Origin: Collinsella sp. BG-O-102
Lineage (GTDB): Bacteria; Actinomycetota; Coriobacteriia; Coriobacteriales; Coriobacteriaceae
Assembly (NCBI RefSeq): GCF_023656745.1
Contig: NZ_JAMOKO010000013.1
Span: 1-59,027 of the forward strand
Direction of reading: 5' to 3'
DNA: 59,027 nucleotides
Shown here: piece by piece, positions 23,393 to 31,108 of the stretch
Layout of the letters: each line of letters begins with the position of its first letter
How positions within the stretch are numbered: position 1 is the first letter of the stretch
The notes under the pieces: model-generated
What the model was told of the DNA's origin: nothing
The model's input: only the letters and a program-made list of their open reading frames with translations
Databases searched by the model: none
Made by a program: the position numbers and the translations under genes

Positions 23393-25936
23393 GTGTCTGA
23401 TCAACAGCAAGAAAACGAAATAACGACGACGCAGACCGCTCCCGCTGCACCGGTTGCGTCGGACCAGGTCGCGGAGCCCGCGCAAGCCTCGGCTCCTGAG
23501 ACGCCTAAGGCTGCTTCGACGCCTACGCCTGCAGCGGCTGAGAAGGCCGTGCCTGCAACTGGTGAGGAGGCTGCTCCGGCAAAGCCCAAGCGTACGCGCC
23601 GCACGACCAAGCCTGCTGCTGACGGCGAGGAGGTCACCAAGCCCAAGCGCCGTACCACGCGCACGACGCGCGCCAAGCGCACCGTTGCAGCTGACTCCTC
23701 GGCGCCGATTTCCGATGAGGTCGCGCAGGCACGTGCGTTGGCGCAGATTAGCGAGGCTCAGGTGGTGCGCGCCCGCCGTCGTGCTGCCGAGCGCGAGGCC
23801 GCGGCTCTGACCGAGTTTGCAGCCCCGTCTGTGCCCGAGACCCCTGCCGCCGACCAACCGACCGAGAAGCCGGCACCGCGCACACGCCGTCGCACGGCTG
23901 CTAAGGCCGAGCAGGTTGCTGAACAGGTAACCCCCGAGCTCACTGAGGCTTCGGTCCGTTCCGCGGCAGGGGAGGGCGCATCGCCAACTGAGCCCGCTGC
24001 GCCTGTCGAGGCCAGCGAAGTTCCCGTTGTCGATCCGGCTTTGCGCCCGCACCGTCGCGGTCGCAAGCCCAAGGCCTTCGTCGAGGCAGAGAAGGCCGCA
24101 GCCGCAGCCGCAGCTGCTCGGGATGCTGCGGCGACCGCCGAGTCTGCAACCGCTGCCGATGCACCCGTTCAGGATGCTGCGACTTCCGAGGCCGCTCCCG
24201 CCGATGCCGAGCCCGCCGACGTTCGCCCCGGTCGCAGCCGTCGCACTGCTGTTAAGCGCACGTCCAAGGCTAAGGCTGCCAAGAAGGGTGCGTCCGAGGA
24301 TTCCGACGAGACGACCGCCGATGCATCGACTGATGCCGCCGAGCCCCAAGACGTCGAACAGCCTGCGTCCGAGAAGCCCAAGCGCGGTCGTAAGAAGTCC
24401 GCTAAGGCCAAGGCGTCCGAGCATCAGGCTGATGTCGAAGCGCAGGTCGATTCTGGCGCCGAGGCCAATGAAGCCGCTGCGGTCAATGCCGACGCCGCCG
24501 CAACCGATGCTGCCGCGCCCGCCGAGGCCGAAGACGGCACTCGTTCCAACCGTCGCCAGCACAAGCGCAACGAGGAACGCAACGAGCGCAACAACGACCG
24601 TCGCAACCGCCAGCGCGATCGCAAACAGCGCAACAAGGAGCGCAACGCCGCCCCCACCGAGCCCACGCTTTCGCGCGAGGAACTCGCGGCCATGAAGGTC
24701 GCCGAGCTGCGCGAGAAGGCCAAGGAGTTCGAGATCGAGACGACCGGCAAGAAGAAGGCCGAGCTCGTCGAGGAGATCTACACCACTGCCGCGAAGGCCG
24801 AGGGCTTCCGCGACATCAAGGGCATCCTGCAGATTCGTCCGGACAGCTCCGGTATCATCCATGCCCACGGTTACATGAAGTCCAACGACGACGCCTTCGT
24901 CCCCGCCTACCTCATCCGCTCCGCGCGTCTGCGCACGGGCGACGTCATCGAGGGCTCGCTTCGTCCTTCGCGCGGCGGCGACAAGCGCGCCGGCCTCGCC
25001 AAAATCACGACCGTCAACGGTCTAGACCCCGAGCAGATTCGCAACCGCCCCAAGTTTGGTGACCTCACCCCGGTCTATCCCAACGAGCCGCTGCGCATGG
25101 AGCACGGCAAGGACTCCATTACCGGTCGCGCCATCGACATCGTGTCGCCGATCGGCAAGGGTCAGCGTGGCCTGATCGTGTCCCCGCCCAAGGCCGGCAA
25201 GACCACGATCCTCAAGAAGATCTGCCAGTCTATCTCGATTAACAACCCCGAGGTGCACCTCATCTGCCTGCTCGTCGACGAGCGCCCCGAAGAGGTCACC
25301 GATATGCAGCGTTCCATCAAGGGCGAGGTTGTGGCGTCGACCTTCGATATGCCCGCCGACAACCACACTCGTGTGGCAGAGCTCGTCATCGAGCGCGCCA
25401 AGCGCATCGTGGAGCTGGGCGGCGATGTTGTGGTGGTGCTCGACTCCATCACGCGTCTTGCCCGCGCGTACAACTTGGCGGCGCCCGCCTCAGGCCGCAT
25501 CCTTTCGGGCGGCGTCGATTCGGCGGCACTGTATCCGCCCAAGCGCTTCCTGGGCGCAGCCCGCAACATCGAGAACGGTGGCTCGCTCACCATCCTGGCC
25601 TCTGCCCTCATCGACACCGGTTCCAAGATGGACGAGGTCATCTTTGAGGAGTTCAAGGGCACCGGCAACATGGAACTCAAGCTCGACCGCGATCTTGCCG
25701 ACCGCCGCATCTTCCCGGCCATCGACCCCGTTGCCTCCGGTACGCGCAACGAGGATCTGCTGGTCGACGAGCAGATGCGCCCGTTTGTCTTTGGCCTGCG
25801 TCGCATTCTTGCCGGCATGAACAACACCGAGCGCGCGGCCGCATCGTTTATCAAGGGTCTTAAGGGCACCAACACCAACCAGGAGTTCCTGGTGCGTTCG
25901 GCCAAAAAGCACAGCGACTACGAGCAGACGTTCTAG
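23393..25936 (+). CDS. rho: Transcription termination factor Rho with long N-terminal extension
   Basis: 847 residues, about twice the usual ~420. Residues ~1-425 are low-complexity, rich in Ala, Pro, Glu, Lys and Arg, with an Arg/Asn-rich patch just before the folded part. From about 426 the classical protein begins: Rho_N helices (LSREELAAMKVAELREKA), the cold-shock RNA-binding domain (GILQIRPDSSGIIHAHGY), then the RecA-like ATPase with P-loop SPPKAGKTT near residue 598-606 and Walker B DVVVVLDSITRLARAYN. It is a hexameric RNA helicase that ends transcription. The start is a GTG with a weak site. Large N-terminal inserts are known in actinobacterial Rho and are thought to extend RNA binding or promote phase separation. 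Confidence 0.95.
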   Translation: MSDQQQENEITTTQTAPAAPVASDQVAEPAQASAPETPKAASTPTPAAAEKAVPATGEEAAPAKPKRTRRTTKPAADGEEVTKPKRRTTRTTRAKRTVAADSSAPISDEVAQARALAQISEAQVVRARRRAAEREAAALTEFAAPSVPETPAADQPTEKPAPRTRRRTAAKAEQVAEQVTPELTEASVRSAAGEGASPTEPAAPVEASEVPVVDPALRPHRRGRKPKAFVEAEKAAAAAAAARDAAATAESATAADAPVQDAATSEAAPADAEPADVRPGRSRRTAVKRTSKAKAAKKGASEDSDETTADASTDAAEPQDVEQPASEKPKRGRKKSAKAKASEHQADVEAQVDSGAEANEAAAVNADAAATDAAAPAEAEDGTRSNRRQHKRNEERNERNNDRRNRQRDRKQRNKERNAAPTEPTLSREELAAMKVAELREKAKEFEIETTGKKKAELVEEIYTTAAKAEGFRDIKGILQIRPDSSGIIHAHGYMKSNDDAFVPAYLIRSARLRTGDVIEGSLRPSRGGDKRAGLAKITTVNGLDPEQIRNRPKFGDLTPVYPNEPLRMEHGKDSITGRAIDIVSPIGKGQRGLIVSPPKAGKTTILKKICQSISINNPEVHLICLLVDERPEEVTDMQRSIKGEVVASTFDMPADNHTRVAELVIERAKRIVELGGDVVVVLDSITRLARAYNLAAPASGRILSGGVDSAALYPPKRFLGAARNIENGGSLTILASALIDTGSKMDEVIFEEFKGTGNMELKLDRDLADRRIFPAIDPVASGTRNEDLLVDEQMRPFVFGLRRILAGMNNTERAAASFIKGLKGTNTNQEFLVRSAKKHSDYEQTF

Positions 25937-25973
25937 GTTGTCATCCACACGCAGCGATAGTCATCAATGCAAT

Positions 25974-26006
25974 AAAGGGTCGGGGCTTTGAGCCTCGGCC
26001 CTTTTC
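25974..26006 (+). terminator. Terminator of rho
   Basis: Stem AAAGGGTCGGGGCT (25974-25987) with AGCCTCGGCCCTTTT (25991-26005), followed by further T. The remaining spacer to 26247 shows no gene. Confidence 0.85.
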
Positions 26007-26247
26007 TATATCGCCGCTCCGCGCTTTTTTGACCATAAGACTGGCAAGCAGCAGGTTTCCCGTTTCAATCCGACATCGTCGCTTGCAATCGACAGGGCGG
26101 TTTCGCATAATAGCTTTTAAGCTTCGCGACGGAAAACGCAGATGAAACGAACCATATACCGTTGCTTTGGGGCATAGCCCCGCTTCATCTTCTCTCGCGC
26201 AGCCAACTGAATGATGCGATTTGGGTGCTGGAAGATGGGGAGAGCTC

Positions 26248-27648
26248 ATGGCTTCTTCTGATGCAACACAACGAGCAGTCCTTGCCGGACTTTCGTGCGG
26301 GATCGGCCTTGCCGCTCCCGTGGTTATGTATGCCGCGACGCTGCCGTTTTCGTCGGTGAACGAGACGGTCGTGGCGGGTGCGGTTCCCTTCGCCGTGGGC
26401 GCGGTGGCGGGCGTGGGTATCTATGCCGCCTCGCTGGGTATCTCCGAGTACCGTGCGCAGCGTGAAGAGCGTCTGTTCCAGCCCGATGCCATGGGCGGTG
26501 CCGCCAATCTCAATCAGCATCAAAGCGAGTTCAAGACCGCCTCGATTCCAGCTCAGCAGCAGGATGCGACTCCTTACGCTGCGACTTCTGCTTCTCAGGC
26601 TCAGGCGGAGCAGTCTACCTCGGCATTCCTTTCCGGCCTGACTGGTGCGTTCCAGCGCCGTCATGCCGATGATGGTGTCCCTACCATCGCTCGAGCCGCA
26701 GATGCCATGGACGAGGACGAGGCTTGGTCCATGATCGACAGTATGCTCGACGACGATTCGCCGGTGAGCTGCGACCCTGCACACTCGCGCGACGTCTATC
26801 AAGTCGCCATCGACGAGCTCACCAACGGCGGGCAGACCGGCTCCTTCAATCGCGACGACATCGCCGCCGCGGCACGCGCCGTGTCTGGTTCCCAGGCCGC
26901 CCCTGCGGGCAGCACGGCGGCTTTCGTGGCACTCGTTGCCAACGCGGCAGCCAATAACGCCTACAACGCTACCTCGGCGGACGCGAACGCTTCTGCCGAC
27001 AATTCGTACGTTGATGAAGCCATGACTGCGGACGAGGAGGCCGTTGCCGCCCGCCGTGCCGCCGAAAGCTCGTTGTGGGGCGCTCCTGCCCAGCAGCAGG
27101 CGGCTGAGGCTGCGCCGTACAATGCAAACCTCGCCAGCATGCCTATCATCTCCGGTGCCGTGGACATCGATCTCGATGACCTCGATGAGCCTGCAGCCAT
27201 CACCGCATCGATTGATGCCCAAGATCGCATCGACACCGGCGACCTTCCGGACGCCTCGCTCGAGGTTGATGTTCCCATGGCCGATTACTCGTGCCACGAG
27301 GACATGTGGGCCGCCGCCACCGCGATTCTGGATGAGATTGACGAGCCTGCTCCTGTTGCAGCCCCCGCTCCCGTCGCTGCCCCTCAGCCTGCTGCCCCCG
27401 CCTATGTCGGCCGTCACAGTGCTGTGTTCCCCGAGGATACTGCCCGTATCTCGCGTGAGAGCATCGAGCGGGCCGAGGCTATTGCCGCCGGCATTATGGA
27501 AAACCGTCGTCACGAGCGCGTCAATCAGATCCTCGAGGAAGAGATCGAGCGCCTGCAGTCCTCAACTGCCAAGCGTACGGGCCGTGCCTATCTGAGCGTT
27601 ATCGAGGGCGGTACCGCCAGCTTCGCGCCGCTCCGCGCGGAGGCATAA
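26248..27648 (+). CDS. Membrane-linked low-complexity protein, unknown function
   Basis: 466 residues. Two hydrophobic segments near the N-terminus (about residues 9-60: VLAGLSCGIGLAAPVVMYAA, then AGAVPFAVGAVAGVGIYAASLG) suggest a membrane hairpin or signal-anchor region, followed by ~400 residues of acidic, Ala- and Ser-rich sequence with few hydrophobic runs. Short repeated themes such as DAxDxD and SADANAS are present. The C-terminus has a basic helix (ERVNQILEEEIERLQ). A GGGGAGA site precedes the ATG at 26248. The downstream VanZ-type gene starts only 8 bases after its stop, so the two are probably co-transcribed. No family recognised. Confidence 0.7.
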   Translation: MASSDATQRAVLAGLSCGIGLAAPVVMYAATLPFSSVNETVVAGAVPFAVGAVAGVGIYAASLGISEYRAQREERLFQPDAMGGAANLNQHQSEFKTASIPAQQQDATPYAATSASQAQAEQSTSAFLSGLTGAFQRRHADDGVPTIARAADAMDEDEAWSMIDSMLDDDSPVSCDPAHSRDVYQVAIDELTNGGQTGSFNRDDIAAAARAVSGSQAAPAGSTAAFVALVANAAANNAYNATSADANASADNSYVDEAMTADEEAVAARRAAESSLWGAPAQQQAAEAAPYNANLASMPIISGAVDIDLDDLDEPAAITASIDAQDRIDTGDLPDASLEVDVPMADYSCHEDMWAAATAILDEIDEPAPVAAPAPVAAPQPAAPAYVGRHSAVFPEDTARISRESIERAEAIAAGIMENRRHERVNQILEEEIERLQSSTAKRTGRAYLSVIEGGTASFAPLRAEA

Positions 27649-27655
27649 CTTCTGC

Positions 27656-28105
27656 ATGGCTAAGATCAATCGAAAATGGGCGGTTGTAACCTGCCTGATG
27701 GCGCTCTTGATCTGGGGCAATTCGCTGGTTCCCGGCTCGGGGTCGGGCTCGCTGAGCCTAACGGTCATGGAAGCTATCCGCGGTTTCCTGCACAGCGTGG
27801 GACTTCCATATGAATGGGTGACCAACTTTGTTGTTCGCAAGTGCGCGCATTTTACCGAGTATATGGTGCTCGGCATCTTGGCAACGCACGCCTTTGATTT
27901 TGAGGGCCGGCGCACCTTTGACGTGCTGCTGCCCACGGCGGTGTTCCTGCTGTTGATTCCCTCAATCGACGAGACGATTCAGCTCTTTGTGCCGGGACGC
28001 GCCGGCATGATCACCGATGTGATGATCGACTGCTGTGGAGCGGCAACGGGCGTTGTGCTCCGATATCTCTTACGGTCGCTGATGTGCGCCAAAAAGGCCG
28101 CCTAG
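27656..28105 (+). CDS. VanZ-family membrane protein
   Basis: 149 residues with about four transmembrane helices and the family pattern VRKCAHFTEYMVLGIL near residues 59-75 and LLIPSIDETIQLFVPGRAGMITDVMIDCCGAATG near residues 101-135. VanZ-like proteins are linked in some bacteria to teicoplanin resistance, but most have unknown roles. It is translationally close to the preceding gene (8-base gap). Its stop codon lies within the upstream arm of the terminator at 28091-28137. Confidence 0.85.
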   Translation: MAKINRKWAVVTCLMALLIWGNSLVPGSGSGSLSLTVMEAIRGFLHSVGLPYEWVTNFVVRKCAHFTEYMVLGILATHAFDFEGRRTFDVLLPTAVFLLLIPSIDETIQLFVPGRAGMITDVMIDCCGAATGVVLRYLLRSLMCAKKAA

Positions 28106-28137
28106 GACGTATTGTTTGGTCCTAGGCGGCCTTTTTT
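28091..28137 (+). terminator. Strong terminator overlapping the VanZ stop codon
   Basis: 18-base perfect arms (AAAAAGGCCGCCTAGGAC at 28091-28108 and complement from 28119) with a 10-base loop and T-run; A-tract and T-tract make it bidirectional. The VanZ stop TAG is inside the left arm. Confidence 0.92.
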
Positions 28138-28219
28138 ATTTGAGGGCTTATATGAGGCGTGGTGACGTCGTTCCGTAGGTCGGATTTGCCGGGCGCGCCA
28201 CGCCCTGTGGGTGCGTCTG

Positions 28220-29110
28220 CTACTGAAGCGCCTGTGCGCCCAGGGCCAGGCAGCCCATGATGCCCTGCTTGCCCTCGAGGCTGTTGTTGACAATGTAGGT
28301 ATCGATGTCGTTGACCTCGGGCGTGACGATATAGCCGTTGAGCATCTCGGCACACTTCTTGCGTGCGAGCGGCACGATGGGGGTGTGGTCGGCCACGCCG
28401 CCGCCGATGATGATCTTTTGCGGCGCGTAGCACAGCGTGTAGGTCATGAGTGCCTGTGCCAGATAGCCGGCGAGCAGGTCCATGGCCTCCGGGTCATCGG
28501 CCATGTCTCCGGCGCTCTTGCCATCCCAGCGCTTTTTAACGCCGGGGCCGGCAATGAGGCCCTCTAGGCAGTTGTCGTGGAAGGGGCAGGCGCTGTGCTC
28601 GCCAATGGTGTCGCGCGGGTCGCGCGTGACCAGGATGTGGCCAGCCTCGGGATGCATCATGCCGTGCACGAGCTTACCGCCCGAGAGCACGCCGGCGCCC
28701 ACGCCGGTGCCGATGGTCAGATACACAACGTCAGTGAGGCCCTGGGCGCAACCAAAGGTGACCTCGCCCAGGCAGGCGACGTTGACGTCGGTGTCGTAGC
28801 CGCAGGGAATATTGAGCTCGTTTTGGATGGTGCCCAGCAGATCAAAGTAGCGCCATGCCGTTTTGGGCGTCTCCAGGATCTTGCCGTATTGGGGCGAGGC
28901 AGGGTTGACTGCGGTGGGGCCAAAGGCGCCGATGCCCAGCGCGGCGATGCCCTTGTTCGCAAACCACGCGTTGACGGCCTCGACGGTCTCCTGCGGGGTC
29001 GTGGTCGCGATCTGCTCGCGCTCCAGGACCGTACCGTCTGCATAGCCCGTGGCGCAGACCATCTTGGTGCCGCCGGCCTCGAGCGCTCCGATAAGCTGCT
29101 GTTCTGCCAT
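28220..29110 (-). CDS. ROK-family sugar kinase (fructokinase-like)
   Basis: 296 residues. The ATP-binding N-terminus reads LIGALEAGGTKMVCATG. The ROK zinc motif is around residues 151-190 (HPEAGHILV, then CPFHDNCLEGLIAGPG). The variant (EAGGTK and CPFHDNCLEG) is that of ROK fructokinases rather than glucokinases. It would phosphorylate fructose or a related hexose in the cytoplasm. A GAGAGGAA site precedes the ATG at 29110. It is not beside a transporter or glycosidase, so the substrate is inferred only from family resemblance. Confidence 0.87.
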   Translation of the reverse strand: MAEQQLIGALEAGGTKMVCATGYADGTVLEREQIATTTPQETVEAVNAWFANKGIAALGIGAFGPTAVNPASPQYGKILETPKTAWRYFDLLGTIQNELNIPCGYDTDVNVACLGEVTFGCAQGLTDVVYLTIGTGVGAGVLSGGKLVHGMMHPEAGHILVTRDPRDTIGEHSACPFHDNCLEGLIAGPGVKKRWDGKSAGDMADDPEAMDLLAGYLAQALMTYTLCYAPQKIIIGGGVADHTPIVPLARKKCAEMLNGYIVTPEVNDIDTYIVNNSLEGKQGIMGCLALGAQALQ

Positions 29111-29251
29111 AGTATTCCTCTCTCTGGGACGAGTTGCTCCGTGACTAAAGTATAGAGCTCTAAACCATTTAAGAAAGCGCTATAAAAAGAAGCCTCGCAA
29201 CGCGGCGGGCGGTGCGAGGCTTCTTTGGTTGCTTTAGTTGCCGGGCCGTCC

Positions 29252-30433
29252 TTACCCGCGCGGCTTGATTTTATCACGTAACGACTTGAGGTTCTCCAGC
29301 GCCGCGTTAAGCGTCTCGTCTCGCTTGGCAAAGTGGAAACGAATCAGATGGTTGACGGGCTCGCGGAAGAAGCTCGAGCCGGGCACGGCGCCCACGCCCA
29401 CCTTGGATGCGAGGTCCTCGCAGAATTCGAGGTCGCTGTCATAGCCAAACTCAGAGATGTCCATCATGACGTAGTAGGCGCCCTGCGGCACGTTATGCTC
29501 AAGACCGATGCTATCGAGCCCCTGGCAGAACAGGTCGCGTTTGGCGGTGTAGAGGTCGAGGACCTCATCGTAATAGCTGTCGTCGAAGTTGAGGGCGGTG
29601 ACAACGGCTTCCTGCAGGGGAGCGGCGGCACCCACGGTGAGAAAGTCGTGGACCTTCTTGATACGCTCGGTGATCTGGGCCGGGGCGATGGTGTAGCCCA
29701 AGCGCCAACCGGTGATGGAGTACGTCTTAGACAGCGAGCTGCAGCTGATGGTTCGCTCGAACATGCCGGGCAGCGTGGCCATATAGACGTGCTCGTGGGG
29801 CGCATAGACGATGTGCTCGTATACCTCGTCGGTAATGCAGTAGGCGTCGTACTTTTTGCAGAGGTCGGCGATGAAGGTGAGCTCCTCGCGCGTAAAGACC
29901 TTGCCGCAAGGGTTGGAAGGGTTGCACAGGACGATGGCCTTGGGGTCGTTGTCGCGGAAGGCTGCCTCGAGCGTCTCGCGGTCAAAGTCGAATGTGGGCG
30001 GGTTGAGCGGCACATAGATGGGCTCGGCACCCGAGAGAATGGTGTCAGCGCCGTAGTTCTCGTAGAACGGCGAGAAGATGACGACCTTGTCGCCGGGGTT
30101 TGTGACCGTCATCATGGCGGCCATCATGGCCTCAGTTGAGCCGCAGGTGATCACGATGTTCTCATTGGGGTTGATCGGCATGCCCATAAAATGCTCCTGC
30201 TTGGCAGCAAGCGCCTCGCGCATGGCCAGGGAGCCCCAGGTGATGGAGTACTGATGGTAGAGCGGCTTGGGGTCGGTGGCGATGGTGCCCAGGCTATTGA
30301 GCAGCTGCGCCGGAGGATCGAAGTCAGGGAAGCCCTGCGAGAGGTTGACGGCGCCGTACTTATTGGAGATGCGCGTCATGCGGCGGATGACCGAATCGGT
30401 AAATGTCGCCGTGCGGTTGGAGAGTTCTTTCAT
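29252..30433 (-). CDS. PLP-dependent aminotransferase, class I
   Basis: 393 residues. Fold-type I aminotransferase: NLSQGFPDFDPP near residue 29, NIVITCGSTEAMMAA near residue 92, CNPSNPCGKVF near residue 163, DEVYEHIVY near residue 194 and the PLP-lysine in SSLSKTYSITGWRLGY near residue 228-235. It resembles the aspartate/aromatic/kynurenine-type group; the substrate cannot be fixed. The start at 30433 is supported by an AAAGGA site; the TTG-like upstream codons are ignored. It is 141 bases upstream of the ROK kinase gene on the same strand and could be in one transcript with it. Confidence 0.88.
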   Translation of the reverse strand: MKELSNRTATFTDSVIRRMTRISNKYGAVNLSQGFPDFDPPAQLLNSLGTIATDPKPLYHQYSITWGSLAMREALAAKQEHFMGMPINPNENIVITCGSTEAMMAAMMTVTNPGDKVVIFSPFYENYGADTILSGAEPIYVPLNPPTFDFDRETLEAAFRDNDPKAIVLCNPSNPCGKVFTREELTFIADLCKKYDAYCITDEVYEHIVYAPHEHVYMATLPGMFERTISCSSLSKTYSITGWRLGYTIAPAQITERIKKVHDFLTVGAAAPLQEAVVTALNFDDSYYDEVLDLYTAKRDLFCQGLDSIGLEHNVPQGAYYVMMDISEFGYDSDLEFCEDLASKVGVGAVPGSSFFREPVNHLIRFHFAKRDETLNAALENLKSLRDKIKPRG

Positions 30434-30543
30434 GCTTGTCCTTTCGAGCATTTGCAGTGGGGCAAGTTTACTCCTATGAAACCGGTGGGAAATGCTCGAA
30501 ATGGATCCGAAAAACTCTTTTCAAAATTCTTGAAAATTGGGGC

Positions 30544-30572
30544 TTGCATCGCGTGGCGTTCCTTGCAATAAT
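30544..30572 (+). promoter_or_regulatory. Promoter of the tRNA-His/Lys/Lys cluster
   Basis: TTGCAT (30544-30549), 17-base spacer, AATAAT (30567-30572), 27 bases before tRNA-His. Confidence 0.6.
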
Positions 30573-30598
30573 AGTCGAGCGCGAAGCGCATAGGACAC

Positions 30599-30676
30599 GG
30601 TGGGTGTAGCTCAGTTGGCTAGAGCGACGGGTTGTGGTCCCGTAGGTCGAGGGTTCGAGTCCCTTTACCCACCCCA
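30599..30676 (+). tRNA. tRNA-His (GTG)
   Basis: Acceptor GTGGGTG pairs with TACCCAC, preceded by the extra 5' G(-1) opposite C73 that is the histidine identity element. Anticodon stem ACGGG/CCCGT with loop TTGTGGT gives anticodon GTG. The T-arm GAGGGTTCGAGTCCCTT is normal. The CCA end is encoded (30674-30676). Confidence 0.95.
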
Positions 30677-30698
30677 GTTCTTGCTTTGTGTTGATATC

Positions 30699-30774
30699 GG
30701 GTCGTTAGCTCAGTTGGTAGAGCAGGGGACTCTTAATCCCAAGGTCCAGGGTTCGAACCCCTGACGGCCCACCA
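30699..30774 (+). tRNA. tRNA-Lys (CTT), copy 1
   Basis: Acceptor GGGTCGT/ACGGCCC, D-arm GCTCAGTTGGTAGAGC, anticodon loop CTCTTAA (anticodon CTT), T-arm CAGGGTTCGAACCCCTG. The CCA end is encoded. Confidence 0.95.
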
Positions 30775-30787
30775 CACGATATCTCCT

Positions 30788-30813
30788 CTAAAGTCCGTCA
30801 CAACGGACTTTAG
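30788..30813 (+). terminator. Hairpin between the two tRNA-Lys genes
   Basis: Perfect 11-base arms CTAAAGTCCGT / ACGGACTTTAG around CACA. No T-run follows, so it is more likely an RNA-processing or pausing structure than a full terminator. Confidence 0.6.
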
Positions 30814-30817
30814 CTTT

Positions 30818-30890
30818 GGGTCGTTAGCTCAGTTGGTAGAGCAGGGGACTCTTAATCCCAAGGTCCAGGGTTCGACCCCCTGACGGCCCA
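30818..30890 (+). tRNA. tRNA-Lys (CTT), copy 2
   Basis: Nearly identical to copy 1; the difference seen is TTCGACC instead of TTCGAAC in the T-arm. The discriminator A at 30890 is followed by CCC, so CCA is not encoded. Confidence 0.94.
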
Positions 30891-30903
30891 CCCAAAGATT
30901 GTT

Positions 30904-30935
30904 AAAGCGACTGGCTTAGGCTGGTCGCTTTTTTG
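30904..30935 (+). terminator. Terminator of the tRNA cluster
   Basis: Stem AAGCGAC-TG-GCTTAGGC-TG-GTCGCTT followed by TTTT. The stretch from here to 31108 has no supported gene. Confidence 0.85.
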
Positions 30936-31108
30936 TTAACCTCACATGGGGTCGAACCCGTCGGGGCGCGAAGTTGGGGAAACTGCATCGTGATTCCCTT
31001 AGGGAAACACGGCTAAAGCCCCATAAACGTGCTCTCCTTATGAGAATTATGCTCACGGGGCTCGATGCATGTTGAGAAGTTGTGCTCAAACTCAAAGTGA
31101 GAATCGAT

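Noticed and set aside
23243-24868. Leu/Gly-rich 541-codon frame opposite the rho N-terminus
   Set aside because: It mirrors the Ala/Pro low-complexity extension of Rho; composition is explained by the reversed codons.
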